From Herbaspirillum huttiense (GTDB lineage: Bacteria > Pseudomonadota > Gammaproteobacteria > Burkholderiales > Burkholderiaceae_D): 64,000 nucleotides of DNA. The stretch spans positions 3,038,001-3,102,000 of the forward strand of contig NZ_CP037993.1 in NCBI RefSeq assembly GCF_004367745.1, in the 5' to 3' direction. Made by a program: the position numbers and the translations under genes. Positions 35,891 through 43,395 of this stretch are shown here, one piece after another. Position 1 is the first letter of the stretch; each line of letters starts with the position of its first letter. The notes under the pieces are model-generated. The model was not told the origin of the DNA. It was given only the letters and a program-made list of their open reading frames with translations, and made no database searches.

Positions 35891-36955
35891 ATGACAGACA
35901 TGACTTCTTCGCCCTCCGGCTGGCGTGACTTTCTGGCGCAACAAGGCGCCCAGTTCGACGCCGAGAGTGGCGACATCACGGGCTTTGGCCCGACCGCCCC
36001 TGCACCGCAAAGCCTGGAAAGCTTCATGGCCCCGCTCACCAGCCTGGGCCTGATCACAGCCACCGGCGAGGACGCCGCCAGCTTCCTGCATGGGCAGCTC
36101 ACCAATGATGTGCAACAGCTCGACAGCAGTGCGGCCCGCCTGGCCGGCTATTGCTCGCCCAAGGGCCGTCTGCTGGCGACCTTCCTGATATGGCGCGACG
36201 AGCAGGCCATCTGGCTGCAACTGCCGCGCAGCCTGCAGCCCGCGATCCAGAAGCGTTTGCAGATGTTCGTGATGCGTGCCAAGGCAAAACTGGCCGATGC
36301 CAGTGCCGAACGTGCCGTGCTTGGCCTGGTCGGCCCGGCCACGGCCAATGCCCTCGCTGAGTGGTTCCCGGTCTTGCCGGCGGCCCCCTACGCCAAGATC
36401 GACAACAGCCACGGCACCCTGATCCGCCTGGCCGATGCTGCCGGGAGCCCGCGCTACCAGTGGATCGCGCCGGTCGCCATCCTCACCGCCGCCTGGCCCA
36501 AGCTGGCCCAGCATCTGACCCCGACGGCCAGCCTGGCCTGGCGGCTGTCGGAGATCCGTGCGGGCGTGCCGGGGATCGTGCAAGCCACGCAGGAGCAGTT
36601 TGTCCCGCAGATGATCAATTTCGAACTGATCGGGGGCGTCAACTTCAAGAAGGGCTGCTATCCCGGCCAGGAAATCGTGGCGCGCAGCCAGTACCTGGGC
36701 AAGCTCAAGCGCCGTACCATGCTGGCCACCATTGCCAGCGCCGAGGCACGCGCCGGGCAAGAAGTCTTCGCTGCCGCCGATCCCGGGCAGCCCTGCGGCA
36801 TGGTGGTCAATGCCGAAGCGCTGGATGCGGAGCACGCACTGGCTCTGGTGGAAATGAAACTGGCCGCTGCCGAGGATGCCGTCCATCTTGGTGCCGCCGA
36901 TGGCCCGGCCCTGCATTTCCACGCCCTTCCCTATGAGCTGGCCGATCCGCAGTAA
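35891..36955 (+). CDS. ygfZ: tRNA-modifying / Fe-S assembly protein YgfZ
   Basis: This 354-residue folate-binding protein of the GcvT/COG0354 fold supports maturation of some [4Fe-4S] enzymes such as MiaB. The hallmark KGCYPGQEIVARSQYLG, with its conserved cysteine, is intact, and LHGQLTNDV lies near the N-terminus. It is divergent from mltG, as is common in betaproteobacteria. Confidence 0.95.
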   Translation: MTDMTSSPSGWRDFLAQQGAQFDAESGDITGFGPTAPAPQSLESFMAPLTSLGLITATGEDAASFLHGQLTNDVQQLDSSAARLAGYCSPKGRLLATFLIWRDEQAIWLQLPRSLQPAIQKRLQMFVMRAKAKLADASAERAVLGLVGPATANALAEWFPVLPAAPYAKIDNSHGTLIRLADAAGSPRYQWIAPVAILTAAWPKLAQHLTPTASLAWRLSEIRAGVPGIVQATQEQFVPQMINFELIGGVNFKKGCYPGQEIVARSQYLGKLKRRTMLATIASAEARAGQEVFAAADPGQPCGMVVNAEALDAEHALALVEMKLAAAEDAVHLGAADGPALHFHALPYELADPQ

Positions 36956-36999
36956 GCGGCGCGCCGCCTGAGCCACACCGCAGCCATAGGGACGTATCC

Positions 37000-37299
37000 A
37001 TGGATCTCTACATTTACTATCGGGTCGACAGCGCGCACGCGACCACCCTGTTCGGCAAGATCAAGGGCGTGCAAGCCATGCTGCAAGCGCGCCTGGGCAT
37101 CGCCGGCGCGCTCAAGCGGCGTCCGGGCGAACAAGACGGCTTGCAGACCTGGATGGAAATCTACCAGGGCATCCTGCCCGCTTCCGCTGAGGACTTCACC
37201 CGGACCCTGGACCGCGCGCTCGCAGATTCCGGCGCAGCGGCGCTCATCAGCGGCGAACGCCACGTCGAGCACTTCGAGGATGTCGCGCCATGTGCCTGA
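37000..37299 (+). CDS. DUF4936 family protein
   Basis: This 99-residue cytosolic protein begins MDLYIYYRV and contains a QTWMEIYQ segment, matching the DUF4936 pattern of short betaproteobacterial proteins. Function is unknown. Its end overlaps the start of the NRDE gene by 10 bases, so the two are coupled. Confidence 0.82.
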   Translation: MDLYIYYRVDSAHATTLFGKIKGVQAMLQARLGIAGALKRRPGEQDGLQTWMEIYQGILPASAEDFTRTLDRALADSGAAALISGERHVEHFEDVAPCA

Positions 37300-38138
37300 T
37301 CATCTTCGCCTGGAAAGTGATCCCCGGCATGCCGCTGATCCTGGCGGCCAACCGGGACGAGTTCTATGCCCGCCCCGCCGCCGATGCCGGCTGGTGGAAC
37401 GACCACCCCCACATTTACGCCGGGCGCGACCTGCAAGGCGGCGGTACCTGGCTGGGCGTGACCCGGGACGGACGTTTTGCGGCGCTCACCAATGTGCGCG
37501 CGCCTTCGGAGCGTCGGGCCGATGCGCCCACACGCGGGCAACTGGTAGCCGACTATTTGGCCAGCGACCTCGATCCGCAAGCCTACTTGCGCCAGATCGA
37601 ACCGCAAGCGCAACGCTACAACGGCTTCAACCTGCTGCTGGGCAACCGGGAAACGATGGTGTGGTATTCCAACCGGGGGCAGGAGGATCCGCGCAACGGA
37701 CAGCCTTTGGAGTATGGCGTCTACGGCGTCTCCAACGCCTTGCTCGACACCCCCTGGCCCAAGCTGACCCGCGCCAAGGCCCAATTCGCCAGCCTGCTGT
37801 GCCAGGGCGCGCCGGAAGAGACCTTCTTCGAGATGCTCACTGATGGCACCCGCGCCAATGATTGCCGCTTGCCCGATACTGGAGTGGGACTGGAGAAGGA
37901 GCGCATGCTCTCACCCATCTTCATTCGCTCCCCGGATTACGGCACTCGCTGCTCGACGGTGCTGCGCGTGCCCATCGTCGGTGAGCCGGTGCTGACCGAG
38001 CACGTGGTCGATCCTATGGCAATGCAATATAGTGCCGAGCCGGCCACGGACAAGGCTTGCAAGATTCCGTGCAAACCACGTGTGCAGGAAGCTTCACCAG
38101 AAGACGGGCTGCAGGGTGAAACCACACGCCCGGCGTGA
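37290..38138 (+). CDS. NRDE (TANGO2-like) family protein
   Basis: The 282-residue protein shows the family-defining N-terminal MCLIIFAWK and the NRDE motif in LAANRDEFYARP, with GGTWLGVTRDGRFAALTN and a YGVYGVSNALLDTPWPKL segment. N-terminal Cys2 suggests a possible Ntn-type active site. TANGO2 proteins have been linked to haem or lipid metabolism, but the bacterial role is unclear. The last 30 or so residues are polar and not conserved-looking. Confidence 0.88.
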   Translation: MCLIIFAWKVIPGMPLILAANRDEFYARPAADAGWWNDHPHIYAGRDLQGGGTWLGVTRDGRFAALTNVRAPSERRADAPTRGQLVADYLASDLDPQAYLRQIEPQAQRYNGFNLLLGNRETMVWYSNRGQEDPRNGQPLEYGVYGVSNALLDTPWPKLTRAKAQFASLLCQGAPEETFFEMLTDGTRANDCRLPDTGVGLEKERMLSPIFIRSPDYGTRCSTVLRVPIVGEPVLTEHVVDPMAMQYSAEPATDKACKIPCKPRVQEASPEDGLQGETTRPA

Positions 38139-38275
38139 TGATTCGGCTTCACATGAGCCCATCGAGAAATAAGCAAATCGAATATCTGATATACGAAAGA
38201 TAAATTGGCTGAATTTGGTGCGGAGCAGTAAAGTTGCACCTGTCTCCTCCAATTTCCTCCTAAAGAATTGGATTG

Positions 38276-38309
38276 AAGCCCACACCGCAAGGTCGTGGGC
38301 TTTTTTTTT
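38276..38309 (+). terminator. Intrinsic terminator
   Basis: AAGCCCAC and GTGGGCTT form an 8-bp stem followed by nine T on the plus strand. It lies 138 bases after the NRDE gene stop and faces the convergent glycerophosphodiesterase gene. Confidence 0.9.
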
Positions 38310-38366
38310 CGTCCATACCTGGCGATACCGGGCCAACGGGATTGCTCCCGCCGCCCGGTGCCGCTC

Positions 38367-39302
38367 TCAACGCAACTTCTTGCGCTTCAACCAGGCCAGC
38401 AATCGCTGCGGTTCATCAGTCTGGATGATGCTCACCCCGCTGGCGATGAGCTTGCCCCACACTTGCTCGGGATGAACCACCGCCACCGTATCGAGGTAAG
38501 GTCCGGCAAGATCCATGGGCCGGCCGCTGTCGATGTCGATCGCCATGGTGTTGACCAGCAGGCGTACCGGCCTGCGCCCGATCGCCTGAACCGTCTCACC
38601 GACCACGGCAGGATCACGGAAGATGATCTGCAACACCGTCGGCTCCTGCCGGGCCATGGTTTGCAATTGCCCGCTGCGCGCTGATGCTCCGGTCTTTTCA
38701 TCGAAATACAGCGTCTGCACGGCAATGCCCAGCGAACGCGCCCAGGACACCTGCTGTGCATCGACACCCGCATTGATGTTCAGCAGCACGTCGCGCGCAG
38801 TATCCGTCTCCAGGATCGCCGCCACCATCGGCCCGATGTCCGCCGCCTTCACATCCAGATTGAGCAGGATGCGCCCGCGCGCCGCAGCCAGCGCTTCTTG
38901 CAGCGTAGGCACCCGGCGCGCGGTCAGGGACGCGCCTTTGCCACCGCCGCGCGCATACAGCCGCAGGGCCTGAATCTCGGCCAGCGTGAGGTCGGCCACC
39001 GCACCATGTCCGTTGGTCGTACGATCCACGGTCTCATCGTGCATCAGCACCAACGCGCCATCGCGCGTGGTGCGGACATCGATTTCTCCGATATCGATGC
39101 CTTCGGCGATGCAGCGACGGATGCCATCGAGCGAATTCTCCGAGGTTTCAGTCCAGCAGCTGCGGTGCGAGGACACCAGCACCGGGCCGGTCGCGGTGGT
39201 CAGCGCCGACTGACGCCAGGCAAGGGGTGCTGCTTGTGCGAGAGCTTGATCCATGAGCAGGCAAAAGGTACAGGTGAGGAGAAAACGGCCAAGAGAATGC
39301 AT
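38367..39302 (-). CDS. Secreted glycerophosphodiester phosphodiesterase
   Basis: This 311-residue GDPD-family enzyme has a signal peptide (about residues 1-24) and so acts in the periplasm. GDPD motifs are visible: SHRSCWTETSENSLDGIRRC (normally HRG...PENT), the metal-binding GEIDVRTTRDGALVLMHDE and TVDRTTNGHG. It hydrolyses glycerophosphodiesters such as glycerophosphocholine to glycerol-3-phosphate and alcohol. It is the last gene of a minus-strand run with phospholipase C, tonB, exbD, exbB and a receptor. AGGAAG precedes the ATG. Confidence 0.9.
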   Translation of the reverse strand: MHSLGRFLLTCTFCLLMDQALAQAAPLAWRQSALTTATGPVLVSSHRSCWTETSENSLDGIRRCIAEGIDIGEIDVRTTRDGALVLMHDETVDRTTNGHGAVADLTLAEIQALRLYARGGGKGASLTARRVPTLQEALAAARGRILLNLDVKAADIGPMVAAILETDTARDVLLNINAGVDAQQVSWARSLGIAVQTLYFDEKTGASARSGQLQTMARQEPTVLQIIFRDPAVVGETVQAIGRRPVRLLVNTMAIDIDSGRPMDLAGPYLDTVAVVHPEQVWGKLIASGVSIIQTDEPQRLLAWLKRKKLR

Positions 39303-39368
39303 GAAAACTTCCTGGTAGATGAATGAATGTAAAAATGGACTGTCCTGAAATGACCCATGAAGAAATGA

Positions 39369-41459
39369 CTAGGTGACGAAGAAGGACGGACGCCCGGTCT
39401 CCACATGGCCCGCCAGGCGGCGCGCAAAACCCGGCCTGTCCTCGCTCTGGACCAGCAGGTCGTACCAGTGGTGACTGTTTTGCAGCGGCCATCGCAGCGT
39501 GGCCGACTGCCCCGGTGCCAGCGCAGCCGTACGCGCAGGCTGCCCGTAGGCCTGATCCCGCAGCACCAGGCGCACGGCTTGCGCACCCGGATTGGACAAG
39601 GCCAGTACCAGCTCGCCACGCTCGCCGTCATGGCGCACCTGCACTACCGGCCCGGCATCACCGCCAGCGTCCAGGCTGCCGCGCAGCTCGCGCAGGAAAC
39701 CGTTGGGGCCGTACACCTTCAGGTCGTAGACGCCCGCCGGCCCGACGCCGCGCCATTGCGTCGTCAGTGCCTTGCCCGGCTGTACGGTGAAGGTCTGGTA
39801 GCGTTCGCTCTCCTGACGGGCATACACCTGATAGACCACACCCGCCTTGCCGGGGTTGAGGAACTCCAGCTGCAGAGCGCCCCCTTGTGGCAGCGGCCGG
39901 TCATCCACCGCCAGCACATACGGCAAGGCCCGCGCCGGCCGCATGCCGCGCTCCTGCTGCGGCATCATCGGACTGGCAGGCGCAACGGGTGCGGGCAGGC
40001 GGGCCTGCGCATCCGACAGCGCGCGATAGGCCGAGGTGTCGGGCAAGACCGGACTGGCCACGTCGCGGCGACTGAAATCGAAGGCCGAGGTCAGATCCCC
40101 GCACACCGCGCGCCGCCATGGGCTGATGTTGGGTTCGTGCACATCGAAGATCTGCTCCAGGAAACGGATGACCGAGGTATGGTCGAACACTTCCGAGCAC
40201 ACATAGCCGCCCTTGGACCAGGGCGAGATCACCATCATCGGCACCCGTGCCCCCAGCCCGGCGGGCAGGTCATCGGCCGGGTTGACGTAGTCGCCCAGCC
40301 GATGGAATTCGCCGCTGACCTCTACCGTGGACTGCCCCTGCCCCGCATGCAGCGGCGGCGTGGGCGGTGCCACGTGGTCGAAGAAGCCATCGTTCTCGTC
40401 GTAGTTCACCAGCAGTACGGTGCTGCTCCACAGCGCCGGATTGGCGGTGAGGATGTCCAGCACCTGGCTGATGTAATGCGCGCCGTAGCCGGGAGTGCGG
40501 TCAGGATGCTCGCAACTGAGCTTGGGCGGCATCAGCCAGGATACCTGCGGTAGCGTGCCGCCGTTGACATCACGCGCCAGGTCGGCCAGCGTGAACTTGC
40601 TGCAGGCCTTCTGCCACAACGGCGAATCGGGCGCGGCATTCTGGTACTGCGCGAAAAAATACTGCAGCACGTTGAAGTCGCTCGGATAGTCGCCGTGGTC
40701 CTTGTGCAGGTCATCGGTCCCCTGATACACCTTCCACGACACGCCATGCTGCTCCAGCCGCTCCGGATAGGTGGTCCAGCGGAAGCTGTCGGCACCGTTG
40801 CGGCGCTCGCCCGGCACCCCGGACCAGCTGCCGGTACGCGGCTGGAAGGTCATGGGTCCACCTGCCCTGCCCTGCAGGTCGATGCCGCCGCTCATCATGT
40901 GAAAGCGATTGGGATTGGTCGACCCCAGCACCGAGCAGTGATAGGCATCGCAAATGGTGAAGGCATCGGCCAGCGCGTAGTGGAAAGGCAGGTCTTCGCG
41001 CGTGAAGTAGGCCATGGTCACGGTGTCCTTCTTGGCCTCGATCCACTTGTCATAGTCGCCGCGGTTCCAGGCCGCGTGCTGATCCTTCCAGGCATGCGGC
41101 AGATTGCCGCCGGCGCGCCCGGCACTGGTGGTGGCCATCTCCATGCGATACGGCAGCACCAGCCGGCCCTGCGGATCGCGCTGGTGGAACACCGGACTGC
41201 CGTCCGGCAAGGGACGCGGGATAGGATCAGCGAAGCCGCGCACGCCCTTCAAGCAGCCGAAATAATGATCGAAGGACCGGTTCTCCTGCATCAGGATCAC
41301 CACGTGTTTCACATCCTTGATGGTGCCGGTCGGTGACGAGGGGGCCACTGCCAGCGCCTTGCGGATGCTGGCTGGCAAGGCCGTCAGTGCCAGCGCCGCG
41401 CTGCCGGTGCGGGCAGCATTCTTGAGGAAATGGCGGCGGCCGGGGGATTTTCTGTTCAT
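39369..41459 (-). CDS. Phosphocholine-specific phospholipase C (Tat-exported)
   Basis: The 696-residue enzyme has a twin-arginine signal (GRRHFLKNAARTG), then the phosphoesterase domain (HVVILMQENRSFDHYFG, STNPNRFHMMSG, VNYDENDGFFDHVAPPTPP) and two C-terminal beta domains typical of bacterial PLC of the acid-phosphatase superfamily. It hydrolyses phosphatidylcholine or sphingomyelin to phosphocholine outside the cytoplasm. I chose the ATG at 41,459; the longer in-frame start at 41,474 is a TTG. It lies 32 bases after tonB and 66 before the diesterase gene. Confidence 0.93.
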   Translation of the reverse strand: MNRKSPGRRHFLKNAARTGSAALALTALPASIRKALAVAPSSPTGTIKDVKHVVILMQENRSFDHYFGCLKGVRGFADPIPRPLPDGSPVFHQRDPQGRLVLPYRMEMATTSAGRAGGNLPHAWKDQHAAWNRGDYDKWIEAKKDTVTMAYFTREDLPFHYALADAFTICDAYHCSVLGSTNPNRFHMMSGGIDLQGRAGGPMTFQPRTGSWSGVPGERRNGADSFRWTTYPERLEQHGVSWKVYQGTDDLHKDHGDYPSDFNVLQYFFAQYQNAAPDSPLWQKACSKFTLADLARDVNGGTLPQVSWLMPPKLSCEHPDRTPGYGAHYISQVLDILTANPALWSSTVLLVNYDENDGFFDHVAPPTPPLHAGQGQSTVEVSGEFHRLGDYVNPADDLPAGLGARVPMMVISPWSKGGYVCSEVFDHTSVIRFLEQIFDVHEPNISPWRRAVCGDLTSAFDFSRRDVASPVLPDTSAYRALSDAQARLPAPVAPASPMMPQQERGMRPARALPYVLAVDDRPLPQGGALQLEFLNPGKAGVVYQVYARQESERYQTFTVQPGKALTTQWRGVGPAGVYDLKVYGPNGFLRELRGSLDAGGDAGPVVQVRHDGERGELVLALSNPGAQAVRLVLRDQAYGQPARTAALAPGQSATLRWPLQNSHHWYDLLVQSEDRPGFARRLAGHVETGRPSFFVT

Positions 41460-41491
41460 CGGCGAATCTCGCAATCTTCGTATTGTTACGC

Positions 41492-42214
41492 TCAGTTCAG
41501 ACTGAAGCGCAGTTCGACCTCACCCAGCACCGGCTCATCGGTGCGTGAGAACTTCCATTGCATCAACGCCTTGGTCGCGGCCTGGTCGAACAGCTTGGGC
41601 GGCTGCGCGCGCACGATCTGCACGGCGCTGACCGAGCCATCCTTCTCGATGGTCAGGTGGGCCACCACCACACCTTCGGTATTGCTGGCCAGGGCTTTAG
41701 GCGGGTAGTCCGGCTCAACCCGCTTCAGCGGTACCAGACCGCGCCGTACCTCGCCGGGCTGGGCCTTGGGCGCAGGCGCCGCCGGTGCCGGCGGCGTACT
41801 GGGCGCAGCGGCAGCAGGGGCAGGCTGACTGGGAGACACCGGGGCCGGCGCCTCCTGAGACGGTGCGCTCGGTGCGGGCACCACCGGAGCCGGCTTCGGC
41901 GTGGGCGCTGGCTTGGGCGGGACCGGTTTGGGCCGCGGCCTGGGCGTCGGAGGTACCGGTGTCGGCGGTGTGGGCGCAGGCAACGGCGGTGCCTCGGCAA
42001 TGCTCACCAGCTTCATCACCTTGACCGGTTCGGGTGGAGGTTCGGGCACCTGTGCCTTGGGCCAGGCCAGCAGCACGATGGCGCATTCGACCGCCACCGC
42101 CACGCCGACCGCCAGCGGCCAGCGCAGGGCGCTGCCGGCGGGTACGGCGGGTGGCTGATCCTGCCAGGAAGATGACGGCGCGGCGGACCGCGGCAGGGTC
42201 ATGGAATGACGCAT
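41492..42214 (-). CDS. tonB: TonB energy transducer
   Basis: This 240-residue protein has one N-terminal membrane helix (WPLAVGVAVAVECAIVLLAW), a long Pro-rich periplasmic spacer (about residues 60-155) and a C-terminal TonB domain (VEPDYPPKAL, EGVVVAHLTIEKDGSVSAV, MQWKFSRTDEPV). With ExbBD it transmits proton-motive force to outer-membrane receptors. I chose the ATG at 42,214, preceded by AGGTGGAT. It follows exbD by 7 bases. Confidence 0.94.
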   Translation of the reverse strand: MRHSMTLPRSAAPSSSWQDQPPAVPAGSALRWPLAVGVAVAVECAIVLLAWPKAQVPEPPPEPVKVMKLVSIAEAPPLPAPTPPTPVPPTPRPRPKPVPPKPAPTPKPAPVVPAPSAPSQEAPAPVSPSQPAPAAAAPSTPPAPAAPAPKAQPGEVRRGLVPLKRVEPDYPPKALASNTEGVVVAHLTIEKDGSVSAVQIVRAQPPKLFDQAATKALMQWKFSRTDEPVLGEVELRFSLN

Positions 42215-42221
42215 ATCCACC

Positions 42222-42620
42222 TCAATGCTTGGCCGCAATGCCGATGTCTTCGACCCCGGCAGCGCGGGCCACATCCATCACGTGCAGCAGGTTTTCCAGC
42301 GATACATCCTTGTCGCCCGCCACCAGCACTTCCAGCTTGGCGGTCCGGGCGCGCTCTTTCAGTTGGTCAACCAGCGCATCATGCTCGACCGGCTTGCCTT
42401 CGAAGAACATGGCCCCCGTCTTGTCCACCACGATGGTGAGCGACTTGCTGGGCAGCGTGGCGGCACTGGCGGCTTGCGGAACGTTGATCTTGAGTCCGCT
42501 CACATCGATCATCTTGAGCATCGTCACCATGAAGAAAATGAGCAGGAACATCATGATGTCGATCATCGGGATGATCTCGATATGCGGCTCATCCGACTGC
42601 AGGTAGCGGGTGCGGCTCAT
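42222..42620 (-). CDS. exbD: Biopolymer transport protein ExbD
   Basis: This 132-residue protein has one membrane helix (IEIIPMIDIMMFLLIFFMV) with the essential membrane aspartate in MIDIM, then a periplasmic domain. It forms the TonB motor with ExbB and overlaps the exbB stop codon by four bases. Confidence 0.96.
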   Translation of the reverse strand: MSRTRYLQSDEPHIEIIPMIDIMMFLLIFFMVTMLKMIDVSGLKINVPQAASAATLPSKSLTIVVDKTGAMFFEGKPVEHDALVDQLKERARTAKLEVLVAGDKDVSLENLLHVMDVARAAGVEDIGIAAKH

Positions 42621-43342
42621 GATGCGGCTCCGGCATAGACGACCTCGGCGGCGCGCTTGATGACGGGCTTGCCCTGCCCGGCGGCTGGCGACTCTCCGGC
42701 CTGACGCACCACGATGGATTCTTCCAGCAGACAGTGCTGCTTGATGAAGACCAGCTTGATCAGATCCAGCTCCAGCAGCGCCAGGCGCACTCGCTTGGAG
42801 AAGTAACTATTGGCCGCCACCCCGGCGATGGCCACCAGCAAGCCACAGCCCGTGGCCAGCAAGGAGTGGCCGATCCCGTTGGTGACCGCCCCGCTGCTGC
42901 TGCCGGCGGTGCCCAGCACGTTGAAGGATTCGGTGATGCCGATGATGGTACCGAGCAGGCCGATCAGCGGGCCCAGCGTAATGGCCGCACCCAGCAGCCA
43001 CAGTGCGCGGTCCAGTTCGGGCATGGTCCGTACGATGGCCTCGTCGATGTAACGATCCATGGCCTCGCCCGAGGCCAGTGCACGCGACTCCACGGCCGCA
43101 TGCAGGGTCGGGCCGAAGACCGTGTTGCGATAGCGCTGGGCGATCTCCTGCAAGGCGGCGTCGCTGCGGTGATCGGCGCGCAGCAGCGCCTGGTCGATCT
43201 GCTTGCCCGACGGCAGGCAGCGGGCAAAGAAGATGAAGCGCTCGACCGAGACGGCCAGCACGACCAGCAGCAACAGGGCCAGGACGGGAATGATGCCCAT
43301 CGATTGGCGGCTCAGTTCCAGGAGTTGTTCAAGATTGGACAT
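42617..43342 (-). CDS. exbB: Biopolymer transport protein ExbB
   Basis: The 241-residue MotA/TolQ/ExbB-family membrane protein has three hydrophobic segments; the conserved region includes LWLLGAAITLGPLIGLLGT and GTIIGITESFNVL. It forms the channel of the TonB motor. It lies 53 bases after the receptor gene and is in one run with exbD and tonB. Confidence 0.96.
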   Translation of the reverse strand: MSNLEQLLELSRQSMGIIPVLALLLLVVLAVSVERFIFFARCLPSGKQIDQALLRADHRSDAALQEIAQRYRNTVFGPTLHAAVESRALASGEAMDRYIDEAIVRTMPELDRALWLLGAAITLGPLIGLLGTIIGITESFNVLGTAGSSSGAVTNGIGHSLLATGCGLLVAIAGVAANSYFSKRVRLALLELDLIKLVFIKQHCLLEESIVVRQAGESPAAGQGKPVIKRAAEVVYAGAAS

Positions 43343-43395
43343 GGCGTTTCCTTACAGGGGGGAGGTACAAAGGGTGAGTCAAACAAAACAATGCA

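Noticed and set aside
38139-38275. Possible small RNA gene between the NRDE gene and the terminator
   Set aside because: The 137 bases before a strong terminator are suggestive, but I could identify neither a promoter nor a known RNA fold.
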